A stretch of DNA of 64,000 nucleotides, from the NCBI GenBank assembly GCA_947644305.1, contig CANRYS010000002.1, positions 1 to 64,000 of the forward strand, given 5' to 3'. The stretch's first letter is position 1. Each line of letters begins with the position of its first letter. Positions 46,352 through 56,440 of this stretch are shown in pieces. Source of the stretch: an uncultured Roseburia sp. (lineage in GTDB: Bacteria > Bacillota > Clostridia > Lachnospirales > Lachnospiraceae). The notes under the pieces are model-generated. The model was given only the letters and a program-made list of their open reading frames with translations. It did not search any database and was not told where the DNA came from. Position numbers and translations under genes: made by a program.

Positions 46352-48946
46352 ATGGAAGATACGTCTAAAAATAGATGGAACAAAAAAACTTCAAAAAGTG
46401 TCAGTATCGCCCTTCTGGCCCACGTGGATGCGGGAAAGACAACCTTATCAGAGGCGATGCTCTATGCCTGCGGTGCGATACGAAAAGCCGGCCGGGTAGA
46501 TCATCAGGATACCTTTCTGGATACGGATGTTCATGAGCGGCAGAGGGGTATCACGATCTTTTCGAAACAGGCAAGGATGGTCTGGAGAGATACGGAGATC
46601 ACCCTTTTGGATACGCCTGGACATGTGGACTTTTCCGCAGAGATGGAGAGGACACTGCAGGTACTGGATTATGCGGTGCTGGTGGTCAGTGGAACTGACG
46701 GTGTCCAGGGACACACGGAGACGCTGTGGAAACTGTTGGAGCATTATCAGATTCCTGTTTTTTTGTTTGTAAATAAGATGGATCTTCCTGGAACAGATAG
46801 GCAGCAGATGATGGAGGAGCTGAAGCAGAAGCTTTCTTCCGGCTGTGTTGATTTTACAGATATAGGATCTGAAGGATTCATGGAAGAAGTTGCCGTATGT
46901 GACGAAGTGCTTTTGGAGAAATATCTGGAGCAGGGCGGGCTGGAGATCCCAGAGGATCTGTGTCCATGGATCTCTCAGAGAAAGCTATTTCCCTGTTGTT
47001 TTGGATCGGCGCTGCGGCTGGAGGGAACGGAAGAACTGCTGGATACGATCCATGAATACTCTACCTATGTAGAAAGAAAAAAAGACTTTGGCGCCAGGGT
47101 TTTTAAGATATCCAGGGATGCCCAGGGTAGTCGACTTACCCACTTAAAGATCACAGGGGGAAAGCTCCGGGTGAAGGAGGTATTGGGAGAGGGTGAGAAA
47201 GTAAACCAGATCCGGCTCTATTCTGGAGAAAAATACGAGACCGCTGATGAAGTAAGCGCAGGAGATATTTGTGTGGTGACCGGTTTAAATCATACGTATC
47301 CGGGGCAAGGGCTTGGAACTGAACCGGACTTTAACGGGGAACAGTTGGAACCAGTTCTTCGTTATTCCATTTTGTTTCCAGAGGGAACGGATATGACGGC
47401 AGCAGCAGGGAAGCTTCGCCAGTTAGAGGAAGAAGATCCCAAACTTCATCTTTCCTGGGATGAGAACTTGCACCAGATGTTTATTCAGCCTATGGGAGAG
47501 GTGCAACTGGAGGTTTTGAAAGAAATTCTGGTAGAACGTTTTGGGATGGAGGTAGAGTTTGGAGAGGGAAATATTCTTTATAAAGAGACCATACAGGATG
47601 TTGTGGAGGGGGTGGGACATTTCGAGCCGCTGCGTCATTATGCAGAGGTGCATCTTTTGATGGAACCGCTGCCGCCGGGAAGCGGAATTGAGGTCGGGAC
47701 GGAATGCAGCGAGGACAAGCTGGACCTGAACTGGCAGCGACTGGTGATGACTCATCTGAAAGAAAAAGAATTTGCCGGGGTACTGACCGGATCGCCTATC
47801 ACGGATATCAGGATTACGCTGGTGGCAGGCCGTGCCCACCTCAAGCACACAGAGGGTGGGGATTTCCGCCAGGCGACGTACCGGGCTGTGCGTCAGGGAC
47901 TGATGCAGGCAAAAAGTGTTCTTTTAGAGCCCTGCTATGAGTTCCGGATGGAGCTGCCGACAGAAAATGTCGGACGCGCCATGACGGATATAAAGCGAAT
48001 GAGCGGTGAGTTTGAGGTACAGCCGGAGCATGCGGGTATGTCAGTTTTGACTGGAATCTGCCCGGTGGCAGCCATGAAGGATTATCCGGTAGAATTTGCC
48101 TCATATACAAAGGGACGGGGTCATTTGAGCTGTATGACAGCCGGTTATCAGCCCTGCCACAATGAGACGGAAGTCAGGGAAAAGATCGGATACGATGCGG
48201 AGACTGATGTGGAAAATACCCCGGATTCTGTGTTTTGTGCTCATGGGTCTGGCTATGTGGTCAAATGGAATGAAGTGCCGGAGCATATGCATCTAGAGAG
48301 CGTATTAGCAACTGGGAAGAGGCGGGATGATGAAAATCACCAGAGGGATTCGAAGGATGGAGCAGAGAAAAATCGTTCAACGGCTTCCAGGGATTTTTAT
48401 GCCGAGGAAAAAGAACTCCAGGCGATCTTCGAGAGAACCTATGGCGCGGTGAAGCCCAAGGCAGCCAATACCGCATCAAAGGTGATCCGGGCAACGGAAG
48501 AGAAACAGAGGGTGAAGATTCGTGAACGGAAGCCGGTGGAGGAATATGTGCTGGTGGACGGTTATAATATTATTTTTGCCTGGGACGACCTGAAAGAGCT
48601 CTCTGGTGTCAGCATGGATGCCGCGAGGATGAAACTGATGGATATCATGTGTAATTACCAGGGATATACTGGCTGTCATCTAATCCTTGTATTTGATGCC
48701 TATAAGGTAAAAGGAAATCCTGGCAGTGTGGAGCAGTTTCATAATATCAGTATCGTCTATACCAAGGAGGCGGAAACGGCGGACATGTATATTGAAAAGA
48801 CGACAAAGCGCATCGCCGGGAAACACCGGGTGCGGGTGGCGACCTCTGACGGCATGGAACAGATCATCATCCTGGGGCATGGTGCCACGAGAATGTCGGC
48901 TGCCACTTTCTGGGAGGAGGTCCAGAGGGTAAGCTCTTTGAACTAG
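46352..48946 (+). CDS. TetM/EF-G-like ribosomal GTPase fused to a Rae1/YacP-type NYN domain
   Basis: 864 residues from ATG 46352 (AGGAAGGGG site). Residues ~10-640 are an EF-G-like translation GTPase close to TetM/TetO ribosomal protection proteins: AHVDAGKTT (P-loop), QRGITI (switch I), DTPGHVDF (switch II), NKMD. After a charged linker (~650-730), residues ~731-864 form a NYN nuclease domain beginning VLVDGYNIIFAW, with LILVFDAYKVKG and further acidic residues (ADMYIEKT, VATSDGMEQ). In B. subtilis the stand-alone relative Rae1 (YacP) cuts mRNA in the ribosomal A site. The fusion therefore suggests a factor that enters the A site and cleaves stalled mRNA; tetracycline protection is possible but not proven. 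Confidence 0.88.
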   Translation: MEDTSKNRWNKKTSKSVSIALLAHVDAGKTTLSEAMLYACGAIRKAGRVDHQDTFLDTDVHERQRGITIFSKQARMVWRDTEITLLDTPGHVDFSAEMERTLQVLDYAVLVVSGTDGVQGHTETLWKLLEHYQIPVFLFVNKMDLPGTDRQQMMEELKQKLSSGCVDFTDIGSEGFMEEVAVCDEVLLEKYLEQGGLEIPEDLCPWISQRKLFPCCFGSALRLEGTEELLDTIHEYSTYVERKKDFGARVFKISRDAQGSRLTHLKITGGKLRVKEVLGEGEKVNQIRLYSGEKYETADEVSAGDICVVTGLNHTYPGQGLGTEPDFNGEQLEPVLRYSILFPEGTDMTAAAGKLRQLEEEDPKLHLSWDENLHQMFIQPMGEVQLEVLKEILVERFGMEVEFGEGNILYKETIQDVVEGVGHFEPLRHYAEVHLLMEPLPPGSGIEVGTECSEDKLDLNWQRLVMTHLKEKEFAGVLTGSPITDIRITLVAGRAHLKHTEGGDFRQATYRAVRQGLMQAKSVLLEPCYEFRMELPTENVGRAMTDIKRMSGEFEVQPEHAGMSVLTGICPVAAMKDYPVEFASYTKGRGHLSCMTAGYQPCHNETEVREKIGYDAETDVENTPDSVFCAHGSGYVVKWNEVPEHMHLESVLATGKRRDDENHQRDSKDGAEKNRSTASRDFYAEEKELQAIFERTYGAVKPKAANTASKVIRATEEKQRVKIRERKPVEEYVLVDGYNIIFAWDDLKELSGVSMDAARMKLMDIMCNYQGYTGCHLILVFDAYKVKGNPGSVEQFHNISIVYTKEAETADMYIEKTTKRIAGKHRVRVATSDGMEQIIILGHGATRMSAATFWEEVQRVSSLN

Positions 48947-49015
48947 CCCGGTGGTGACGGGCCAATATGACTGCTGATAGATGCAGCGATTAAATATAGA
49001 AGGAAGAGAGATCGA

Positions 49016-49801
49016 ATGATTGAAAGTATGAACAATGCCCAGGTCAAGCGAATCGGAAAATTAAAGAAAAGTTCCCGGTTCCGCAAGCAAGAAAGAGTCT
49101 TTATTGCGGAAGGGTTCAAAATGGCAGAGGAAGGGCTGCTTCACGGACTGGTTCAGACCATGTATGTGGCAGAGTCCGCGGAAGAAGAATATTTTTCAAA
49201 GTTATCCCATACAATAGGAAAAGAGAATATAGAATGGGTGTCTGACGCTGTTTTTCGGCAGTTATCCGATACTGCTTCCCCACAGGGAGTCCTTGCTGTG
49301 ATCCGCATGCCAGAATATGATCAGGAAAAGATTCTGGCAGAGGAAGGAGCGGCGTTGGTATGTCTGGAAGATATCCAGGATCCGGGAAATCTAGGAACTA
49401 TTATGAGAACGGCGGAGGGGGCCGGTATGAGCGGGGTGGTATTGTCCAAAGGATGCGTGGATCTGTTTAATCCAAAAGTGGTACGCTCAACGATGGGTGC
49501 CTTGTACCGGATGCCCTATTATATAACAGAGAATTTGTCTACAGAAGTAGAGTGTTTAAAGTGTCAAGGATTTCGGATGGTTGCTGCAAGGCTGGATGCT
49601 GAATTGGACTATACCCATGCCGATTACCTTGGTAAGACGGGCTTATTGATCGGAAATGAGGCCAGAGGGCTCTGTTTAGAGACCGCGGCGAAAGCCGATG
49701 TGGGAGTGAAGATTCCCATGGAGGGGCAGTTGGAATCTTTGAATGCTGCGGTATCAGCGGCTCTTTTAATGTATGAGGTCCATCGGCAGAGAGAACATTA
49801 A
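49016..49801 (+). CDS. SpoU/TrmH-family RNA 2'-O-methyltransferase
   Basis: 261 residues. An N-terminal substrate-binding domain (RFRKQERVFIAEGFKM) is followed by a SPOUT knot domain with LEDIQDPGNLGTIMRTAEGAG, GCVDLFNPKVVRSTMGALYRMP, and IGNEARGL ... IPMEGQLESLNAAVSAALLMYE. This resembles the RlmB/TsnR group methylating 23S rRNA. A GGAAGAGAG site precedes ATG 49016. It follows the TetM-Rae1 gene by 69 bp, so both act on ribosomes and may be co-transcribed. Confidence 0.92.
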   Translation: MIESMNNAQVKRIGKLKKSSRFRKQERVFIAEGFKMAEEGLLHGLVQTMYVAESAEEEYFSKLSHTIGKENIEWVSDAVFRQLSDTASPQGVLAVIRMPEYDQEKILAEEGAALVCLEDIQDPGNLGTIMRTAEGAGMSGVVLSKGCVDLFNPKVVRSTMGALYRMPYYITENLSTEVECLKCQGFRMVAARLDAELDYTHADYLGKTGLLIGNEARGLCLETAAKADVGVKIPMEGQLESLNAAVSAALLMYEVHRQREH

Positions 49802-49883
49802 AAATAATAATTGCACAAAAGGAAAAAATATAGTAAAATAAAAGGGGTATCGTTTTATTTCATAGAAAAAGGAGGCAATGAAT

Positions 49884-50306
49884 ATGAGTGCCAGTATTGT
49901 GTGGCTGATCATTCTCGCTGTCATGATCATTATAGAGATCGCTACCCTTGGGCTGACGACGATCTGGTTTGGAATCGGTGCCATCGGTGCGGCAGTGGTT
50001 TCCGGGCTAGGATACGGAATATGGGGACAGTTGGGTGTCTTTGCCCTGTTATCCGTGATTGCCATGGCCTTGTGCCGGCCTTTTGCTGTCAGGTATCTGA
50101 ATAAGGAAAAGGAAAAGACCAATATTGATGAAGTTGTTGGCAAAACGGCGGTTGTTTCCAAATTGATCAACAACGAGATGGCGACAGGGGAAGTCAAGTT
50201 AAATGGTATGGACTGGACAGCCAGAAGTGAGGACGGAAGTGTGATCGAAGAAGGAAAAAGAGTTACAGTAGTATCTGTCCAGGGTGTAAAATTAATTGTG
50301 AAGTAA
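49884..50306 (+). CDS. NfeD family membrane protein
   Basis: 140 residues from ATG 49884, 8 bases after GGAGG; ATG 49878 would be only 2 bases away. Two to three membrane segments in residues 5-75 and a C-terminal OB-fold domain (~85-140: VGKTAVVSKLINNEMATGEVK). NfeD proteins pair with stomatin-like proteins in membrane microdomains; that partner is the next gene. Confidence 0.88.
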   Translation: MSASIVWLIILAVMIIIEIATLGLTTIWFGIGAIGAAVVSGLGYGIWGQLGVFALLSVIAMALCRPFAVRYLNKEKEKTNIDEVVGKTAVVSKLINNEMATGEVKLNGMDWTARSEDGSVIEEGKRVTVVSVQGVKLIVK

Positions 50307-50372
50307 CTGCGCCACAGGCGTAAGTAAACCATAGATACATATATGGTTTAGGAAAGGAACAGGTGAAAGATT

Positions 50373-51329
50373 ATGGGAGATTCAGGAGCAGGATTTGAGA
50401 TCAGCGGAGGTCTGGTGATTGGTATTGTTCTGGTGGTGATCGTGCTGATCATACTGGCATCGTGCATTAATATTGTGCCTCAGGCACACGCATATATTAT
50501 CGAGCGTCTTGGAGGATATCTGGGGACTTGGTCAGTAGGAATACATTTCAAACTTCCTATTTTGGACCGCGTGGCAAGGAAAGTCAATCTGAAAGAGCAG
50601 GTGATGGATTTTGCACCGCAGCCGGTGATCACGAAGGATAACGTTACGATGCAGATCGATACCGTCGTATTTTTCCAGATCACAGATCCGAAGCTGTTTA
50701 CCTATGGAGTGGAAAATCCGATTATGGCGATTGAGAACCTGACGGCTACCACTCTTCGTAATATCATCGGAGATCTGGAACTTGACCAGACACTGACATC
50801 GAGAGAGACCATTAACACCCACATGAGATCAAGCCTGGATATTGCGACAGATCCATGGGGGATCAAGGTAAATCGCGTGGAGCTGAAAAATATTATTCCG
50901 CCGAGAGAGATCCAGGATTCCATGGAGAAGCAGATGAAGGCGGAGCGTGAGAGACGTGAATCCATCCTTCGTGCGGAGGGTGAGAAAAAGTCTACGGTGC
51001 TTGTGGCAGAGGGTAAAAAAGAGTCTGCGATCCTGGAAGCAGAGGCAGAGAAAGAAGCTGCGATTCTTCGTGCGGAGGCGAAGAAGGAAGCCATGATCCG
51101 TGAGGCAGAGGGTCGTGCTCAGGCCATCGAGGCGGTACAGAAGGCGACTGCTGAGGGTATTCGTTATCTGAATGAAGCTTCACCATCCCAGGGCGTTCTT
51201 ACCATCAAGAGCCTGGAAGCCTTTGAGAAAGCAGCCGATGGAAAGGCAACGAAGATCATTATTCCGTCGGAGATCCAAGGTGTGGCAGGGCTTGCAAAAT
51301 CATTAGTGGAAAGCGTAAAGGAGAGCTGA
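50373..51329 (+). CDS. SPFH/stomatin-like protein (QmcA-type)
   Basis: 318 residues. One N-terminal membrane segment (about 10-35), an SPFH/band 7 domain (~40-210: AYIIERLGGYLGTWSVGIHF, LRNIIGDLELDQTLTSRE, WGIKVNRVELKNI), then a long charged Ala/Glu/Lys coiled coil (~200-265) with repeated EAEKEAAILRAEA-like units. It forms oligomers in membrane microdomains with NfeD, whose gene is 66 bp upstream. Followed by a hairpin terminator. Confidence 0.93.
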   Translation: MGDSGAGFEISGGLVIGIVLVVIVLIILASCINIVPQAHAYIIERLGGYLGTWSVGIHFKLPILDRVARKVNLKEQVMDFAPQPVITKDNVTMQIDTVVFFQITDPKLFTYGVENPIMAIENLTATTLRNIIGDLELDQTLTSRETINTHMRSSLDIATDPWGIKVNRVELKNIIPPREIQDSMEKQMKAERERRESILRAEGEKKSTVLVAEGKKESAILEAEAEKEAAILRAEAKKEAMIREAEGRAQAIEAVQKATAEGIRYLNEASPSQGVLTIKSLEAFEKAADGKATKIIIPSEIQGVAGLAKSLVESVKES

Positions 51330-51364
51330 GGATTCAGCACGACTGGTTAAAATAAAATGGATAA

Positions 51365-51411
51365 AAAGAGGGAATTCTTTTGTCCGGGGAGGACAGATGA
51401 AAACCCTCTTT
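51365..51411 (+). terminator. hairpin after the stomatin-like gene
   Basis: AAAGAGGG (51365-51372) pairs with CCCTCTTT (51404-51411), enclosing a second stem TGTCC/GGACA. No long T run follows. Confidence 0.55.
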
Positions 51412-51421
51412 CATACATCCT

Positions 51422-51472
51422 AGTACAATGAATACTAAGTTTAACATGAAACAACTTAATATCCATTGTACT
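51422..51472 (+). promoter_or_regulatory. long inverted repeat in the argF leader
   Basis: AGTACAATG (51422-51430) pairs with CATTGTACT (51464-51472), extended inward by TAAGTT/AACTTA. It lies 40 bp before argF and could be an attenuator stem or protein-binding dyad. Directly after it is the palindrome-containing stretch TGGCGCCATGGAGCTA. Confidence 0.45.
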
Positions 51473-51511
51473 GGACGTGGCGCCATGGAGCTAGGATAAG
51501 GAGGAAAAATT

Positions 51512-52498
51512 GTGAATTTAAAAGACAAAAATTTTCTGACATTAAAAGATTTTACACCGGAGGAAATTACATATTTTCTTGATCTGTCAACGGAATTAAA
51601 GGATAAAAAACGCAAGGGCATCCCCCACCGGGAGCTGGAGGGAAAAAACATCGCCCTGATCTTTGAAAAGACCAGTACCAGGACCCGCTGCTCTTTTGAG
51701 GTGGCGGCCCATGATCTGGGGATGGGAGTGACCTATCTAGATCCCCAGAGTTCCCAGATTGGAAAGAAAGAGAGCATCGCGGATACGGCACGGGTGCTTG
51801 GCAGGATGTTTGACGGGATAGAATATCGCGGATACGGGCAGGAAATCGTAGAGGAACTGGCTCGGTATGCCGGGGTTCCGGTATGGAATGGACTGACCAA
51901 TGAGTATCATCCCACCCAGATGCTGGCAGATCTATTGACCATTCGGGAACAATTTGGCACCTTAAAGGGGATTAAACTGGTTTATATGGGGGATGCTCGT
52001 TATAATATGGGGAATTCACTTATGATCGCCTGTGCCAAAATGGGAATGGATTTTGTGGCGTGCGCGCCAAAGGAATATTTTCCAGGAGACGATCTGGTGG
52101 CCCAGTGTCAGAATTACGCCAAAGAAAGTGGTGCTTCCATTACGCTGACAGAAGATGTGATGGAGGGAACGAAGGATGCCGATGTGCTCTACACGGATGT
52201 ATGGGTTTCCATGGGAGAACCAGATGAAGTATGGGAAGAGAGAATCCATGCCCTTTCTCCTTATCAGATTAATGCAAAGGTGATGGCAAATGCAAAGGAG
52301 ACGGCGGTATTTATGCACTGCCTGCCAGCATTCCACGATCTAAAGACGAAGATCGGAAAAGAAATTCATGATAAATACGGTCTCACGGAAATGGAAGTGA
52401 CCGATGAGGTATTTGAAAAGTATGCAGACGTGGTATTTGAAGAGGCAGAAAACCGGATGCATACGATAAAGGCAGTGATGTATGCAACTTTAAAATAA
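51512..52498 (+). CDS. argF: ornithine carbamoyltransferase
   Basis: 328 residues from GTG 51512 behind AAGGAGG. It forms citrulline from ornithine and carbamoyl phosphate in arginine synthesis, or in reverse in arginine breakdown. Motifs: carbamoyl-phosphate site STRTRC (about 55-60), HPTQMLADL, and HCLPAFHD (about 269-276). No other arginine genes are nearby, so biosynthetic versus catabolic role is open. A structured leader precedes it. Confidence 0.95.
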   Translation: MNLKDKNFLTLKDFTPEEITYFLDLSTELKDKKRKGIPHRELEGKNIALIFEKTSTRTRCSFEVAAHDLGMGVTYLDPQSSQIGKKESIADTARVLGRMFDGIEYRGYGQEIVEELARYAGVPVWNGLTNEYHPTQMLADLLTIREQFGTLKGIKLVYMGDARYNMGNSLMIACAKMGMDFVACAPKEYFPGDDLVAQCQNYAKESGASITLTEDVMEGTKDADVLYTDVWVSMGEPDEVWEERIHALSPYQINAKVMANAKETAVFMHCLPAFHDLKTKIGKEIHDKYGLTEMEVTDEVFEKYADVVFEEAENRMHTIKAVMYATLK

Positions 52499-52528
52499 GC
52501 AGATGTATAAAGGAAAAGGAGGGCCAAT

Positions 52529-53908
52529 ATGGATAACAACCTTGATTTGGGATATAGACATGATTGGATACAGAAAATGGCGGATGTTTGTGAAGCCAGC
52601 AGCACGATTGACTCTACTTTATTTGATAAATATGAGGTAAAACGCGGACTCAGAGACCTGAATGGCCAGGGTGTACTGACGGGACTTACGGAGGTTTCGG
52701 AGATCCGTTCTTATACCGTGGTTGACCACGAGATGGTGCCATGTGAGGGAAAACTTTTTTATCAGGGGATTGATATCGAAGAAATCGTGGGAGGGTTTCT
52801 TCAGGAAAAACGCTTCGGCTATGAAGAGGTGGTATACCTGCTTCTGTTTGGTGATCTGCCCACAGAGAGCCAGCTCGAAGACCTCAAAGATGTGCTTGCG
52901 GAGTACCGTAAAAGTCTTCCTACCAGCTTTGTGAGGGATATCATTATGAAGGCACCCAGTGCGGATCTGATGAATACGCTGGGAAGAAGCGTTCTGACCC
53001 TTTATTCTTACGATGAAAAGGCGGACGATACTTCTACGGAGAACGTACTGCGCCAGTGTCTGGAATTGGTGGCGCTTCTTCCGATGTTTGCTGTGTATGG
53101 TTATCAGGCGGCAAATTATTTTCACGAGGGCAGCAGCTTTTTCCTGCACCCACCTAAAAAAGAATATTCGACAGCGGAAAATATTCTACATATGCTCCGT
53201 CCAGATAGTCAGTTTTCACCCCTTGAGGCAAAGATCTTAGATATTGCCCTGGTACTTCATGCAGAGCATGGAGGCGGAAACAACTCTACCTTTACGGATC
53301 ATGTGGTGACTTCTTCTGGAACGGATACCTATGCGGCGATCTCCGCCTCCCTGGGATCTCTGAAAGGTCCCCGCCATGGCGGTGCCAACAAAAAGGTGTC
53401 TCTGATGTTTGAGGATATGAAAAAGAATCTGGAGGACTGGGAGGATGAAAATGAGATCCGAACCTACCTGACAGCACTGTTAAACCGTCAGGCCTTTGAT
53501 AAATCGGGGTTGATCTATGGAATGGGTCATGCGGTGTATTCCATCTCGGATCCCCGTGCGAAGACCTTCCGTCATTTTGTGCGGAAACTCTCCGAGGAAA
53601 AGAATATGATGGCAGAATACGCTCTTTATGAAAAGGTGGAGCGGCTGGCGCCGGAAGTGATTGCGAATGAGCGTCATATCTATAAAGGGGTCAGCGCTAA
53701 TATAGATTTTTACAGCGGACTGGTATATAGTATGTTGGAGCTGCCGACAGAGCTGTACACGCCGATTTTTGCCATTGGACGAATCGCGGGCTGGAGTGCC
53801 CACCGTCTGGAAGAGCTTGTCAATGCCGGAAAGATCATACGTCCTGCATACAAAGCGGTGTGTCCTCACAAACCTTATGTGCCGATGAGTGAAAGGAAAG
53901 AGGGCTGA
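52529..53908 (+). CDS. gltA: citrate synthase
   Basis: 459 residues, a citrate/2-methylcitrate synthase with an N-terminal extension of about 50 residues. Active-site blocks: AEHGGGNNSTF (His), GMGHAVYSISDPRA (His), and the C-terminal Asp/Arg region around NIDFYSGLVYSML. It condenses oxaloacetate with acetyl-CoA; in anaerobes it supplies 2-oxoglutarate for glutamate. AAGGAGG precedes ATG 52529. Its stop overlaps the start of the DUF6145-like gene. Confidence 0.93.
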   Translation: MDNNLDLGYRHDWIQKMADVCEASSTIDSTLFDKYEVKRGLRDLNGQGVLTGLTEVSEIRSYTVVDHEMVPCEGKLFYQGIDIEEIVGGFLQEKRFGYEEVVYLLLFGDLPTESQLEDLKDVLAEYRKSLPTSFVRDIIMKAPSADLMNTLGRSVLTLYSYDEKADDTSTENVLRQCLELVALLPMFAVYGYQAANYFHEGSSFFLHPPKKEYSTAENILHMLRPDSQFSPLEAKILDIALVLHAEHGGGNNSTFTDHVVTSSGTDTYAAISASLGSLKGPRHGGANKKVSLMFEDMKKNLEDWEDENEIRTYLTALLNRQAFDKSGLIYGMGHAVYSISDPRAKTFRHFVRKLSEEKNMMAEYALYEKVERLAPEVIANERHIYKGVSANIDFYSGLVYSMLELPTELYTPIFAIGRIAGWSAHRLEELVNAGKIIRPAYKAVCPHKPYVPMSERKEG

Positions 53909-54222
53909 TGGATGAAAAACAGGTGCTCTGTGCCTGCAGTGCATACGAACAGAAATTTTATCTGAATCCGAGATATGATTCCCTTCCGACAGGAGTAAAA
54001 GAGGAATTAAAGATTTTGAGTGTTATGCTCACTACAGATGTAGGCGGAGTATTTACTATGGAATTTGAAGAGGATGGGACGTTGTATCTGTCTACGACAG
54101 CCAAGGAGAATGATTTCTCTTATGACGAGATTGGAAGTTATCTAAAGATCAAAGAGTTGCGCCAGGAACACGGAGAGTTATTGGAGGGACTGGAGGAATA
54201 TTACCGCAGTTTCTTTTTGTGA
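53908..54222 (+). CDS. small conserved protein (DUF6145-like)
   Basis: 104 residues, acidic, without membrane segments. The pattern YEQKFYLNPRYDSLPTGVKEEL and GGVFTMEFEEDGTLYL, next to coaX, matches my recollection of DUF6145 proteins of Lachnospiraceae. The start ATG overlaps the citrate synthase stop (TGATG), so it is translationally coupled. Function unknown. Confidence 0.65.
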   Translation: MDEKQVLCACSAYEQKFYLNPRYDSLPTGVKEELKILSVMLTTDVGGVFTMEFEEDGTLYLSTTAKENDFSYDEIGSYLKIKELRQEHGELLEGLEEYYRSFFL

Positions 54223-54269
54223 GAGGTTCATGGAATGAACAAGATGAGATAAGAGGATGGACAGGATAG

Positions 54270-55085
54270 ATGTTACTTGCGATAGATATTGGGAATACCA
54301 ATCTTACCTTTGGAGTGTTTGAGGGAGAAGAGCTTCGCTTTACCTTTCGTCTGACGACGAATCTTCCGAGAACCTCCAATGAATTTGGAGAGGCGATCGG
54401 AGAGGCGCTGGCGAGACATGGGATCAAAGAGTTTCAGATCCAGGACGTGATCATTGCGTCTGTGGTTCCGAAAGTTATGTACTCTCTGGTAAGCGGGATT
54501 AAGAAATATTTTCACACCACTCCCTATGTTGTGGGAAATGGTACCAAAACCGGGATTCACATCGCGGCTTCCAATCCGAGTGAGATCGGGGCAGACCGCA
54601 TCGTGGATGCGGTGGGCGCCTATGAATTATATGGAGGACCGGTGATCGTTATTGATTTTGGTACAGCCACCACTTATGACCTGGTGACGGGGGAAGGTGT
54701 GTTTGCGGCCCGTGTTACCTGTCCGGGAATAAAGATCAGTGCTAAGGCGCTCTGGTCAAGTGCTGCACAGCTTCCGGAGATCGAGATCAAAAAACCGGAT
54801 TCGATCCTTGCGAAAAATACTATAACTAGTATGCAGGCAGGATTGCTCTATGGAACCATCGGACAGACGGAATATATCATCCGCAAAATGAAGGAAGAGT
54901 CAGCCATAGAGAATATTAAAGTTGTGGCGACAGGAGGACTCGGAAGAAGTATATCGGATGCGACGGAGTTGATCGATATTTATGATCCGAATCTTACCCT
55001 TCAGGGAACCCGTCTGATTTATGAAAAAACGAAGGCGGCAGAGAAAAAGAAAGGGAGTACCGATGAACCGGATGAAAGTAGATGA
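54270..55085 (+). CDS. coaX: type III pantothenate kinase
   Basis: 271 residues. It phosphorylates pantothenate, the first step of CoA synthesis, and unlike CoaA is not inhibited by CoA. ASKHA-fold motifs: [12 protein letters not shown] at the N-terminus, [13 protein letters not shown] (about 107-119), [12 protein letters not shown] (about 128-139) and [11 protein letters not shown]. Its 3' end overlaps dusB by 23 nt, as is common in Firmicutes. Confidence 0.95.
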   Translation: MLLAIDIGNTNLTFGVFEGEELRFTFRLTTNLPRTSNEFGEAIGEALARHGIKEFQIQDVIIASVVPKVMYSLVSGIKKYFHTTPYVVGNGTKTGIHIAASNPSEIGADRIVDAVGAYELYGGPVIVIDFGTATTYDLVTGEGVFAARVTCPGIKISAKALWSSAAQLPEIEIKKPDSILAKNTITSMQAGLLYGTIGQTEYIIRKMKEESAIENIKVVATGGLGRSISDATELIDIYDPNLTLQGTRLIYEKTKAAEKKKGSTDEPDESR

Positions 55086-56046
55086 GCCATGGAGGATCGA
55101 AGATGTGATGGTGCCTGGAAAGCTAATTCTGGCACCGATGGCAGGGGTAACGGACCTGCCTTTTCGTTTGCTGTGTAAGGAAAAGGGAGCAGATCTGATC
55201 TATACCGAGATGGTCAGCGCCAAAGGAATCTATTATAACAGTAAGAATACGGAAGCCCTTCTTGAGGTGAGGGAGGAAGAACGTCCGGTGGCACTACAGC
55301 TCTTTGGATCGGACCCGCAGATCATCAGCAGTATGGCAGCAAAGATCGAAGACCGCAATTTTGACATTCTGGATATCAATATGGGCTGTCCGGTGCCCAA
55401 AGTCGTCAATAACGGGGAAGGTTCTGCCCTCTTAAATAATATCCCTCTGGCAGAGAAAATCATCCGGGAGACGGTGAAAGCGGTGCATAAGCCGGTGACG
55501 GTTAAATTCCGAAAGGGATTTCTGGATGGAGAAGAGCAGGCGGTGGATCTGGCGAAGGCGGCAGAGGCGGCAGGGGCATCGGCTGTTGCCGTTCACGGAA
55601 GGACGCGGGAGCAATATTATAGTGGAAAGGCGGACTGGGGCGTCATCCGCCGGGTGAAGGAAGCGGTGTCCATACCGGTGATCGGAAACGGAGATATTTT
55701 TACCGGCAGAGATGCAGAAGGGATGTTTATGGAGACAGGCTGTGATGCGCTGATGATCGGGCGGGGAGCCAGGGGAAATCCCTGGATCTTTCCTCAAATT
55801 CGTCATTATCTGGAGACTGGCGAGGAACTTCCCAGACCAGAGCTGCCGGAGCTGGCACAGATGATCCTGCGTCATGCCAGGATGCAGACGGAATGGAAGG
55901 GAGAGCTCTATGGCATGCGAGAGATGAGGTCGCATTTTGCCTGGTACACTTCGGGGTATCCCCATTCTGCCTCCATGCGACGCAGGGTAAATGAGATTGA
56001 AACGATGGAAGACCTAAAGAGGTTGCTGGAGAGCTTTTGTGGTTAA
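55063..56046 (+). CDS. dusB: tRNA-dihydrouridine synthase
   Basis: 327 residues from ATG 55063 behind AAAGGGAG; the frame is open from 55021 but lies inside coaX. An FMN TIM barrel with [12 protein letters not shown], catalytic Cys in [27 protein letters not shown] and [10 protein letters not shown]. It reduces specific uridines in tRNA to dihydrouridine. It ends the argF-to-dusB stretch and is followed ~160 bp later by a terminator. Confidence 0.95.
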   Translation: MNRMKVDEPWRIEDVMVPGKLILAPMAGVTDLPFRLLCKEKGADLIYTEMVSAKGIYYNSKNTEALLEVREEERPVALQLFGSDPQIISSMAAKIEDRNFDILDINMGCPVPKVVNNGEGSALLNNIPLAEKIIRETVKAVHKPVTVKFRKGFLDGEEQAVDLAKAAEAAGASAVAVHGRTREQYYSGKADWGVIRRVKEAVSIPVIGNGDIFTGRDAEGMFMETGCDALMIGRGARGNPWIFPQIRHYLETGEELPRPELPELAQMILRHARMQTEWKGELYGMREMRSHFAWYTSGYPHSASMRRRVNEIETMEDLKRLLESFCG

Positions 56047-56208
56047 TTCTGGAGTGGTATGGGCATATAAATAATAGTCATGGGGGACATGGCATTTCAT
56101 CAATATGATACCCCAATATGGTGCCGTCCAGCAAAAAGTTCAAAAGCGCTTGAAAAGCGAGCTGCCCTAAAACTGTGGCTATAATAATAAATAAGAAGCG
56201 GACATTCG

Positions 56209-56252
56209 GACTGGAAAGTGCGTAAAATCAGTACTTTCCGGTCTTTATTTTT
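56209..56252 (+). terminator. terminator downstream of dusB
   Basis: GACTGGAAAGT (56209-56219) pairs with ACTTTCCGGTC (56233-56243) over 11 bp including one G-U, followed by TTTATTTTTG. Confidence 0.85.
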
Positions 56253-56320
56253 GTTTCTTGAGATTGTTATGAGATTGATATTTGAAGTGCTTTTCATATA
56301 TTCCAAAAAAGAGAATCTGA

Positions 56321-56349
56321 TTGAAATTCCTGTCAAACTGTGGTAGAAT
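56321..56349 (+). promoter_or_regulatory. promoter of the holin-like toxin mRNA
   Basis: TTGAAA (56321-56326), 17-bp spacer, TAGAAT (56344-56349). The ~80-nt leader that follows contains a CCGG-TTCG-CCGG tetraloop hairpin upstream of the ribosome binding site. Confidence 0.75.
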
Positions 56350-56440
56350 TTCAATTACGGAAAAGTGCCCATGACAGGGGCGGTAGCCTCCCGAATTACT
56401 AGCCGGTTCGCCGGAATACATAGGAAGGGAGGTGCGTATC

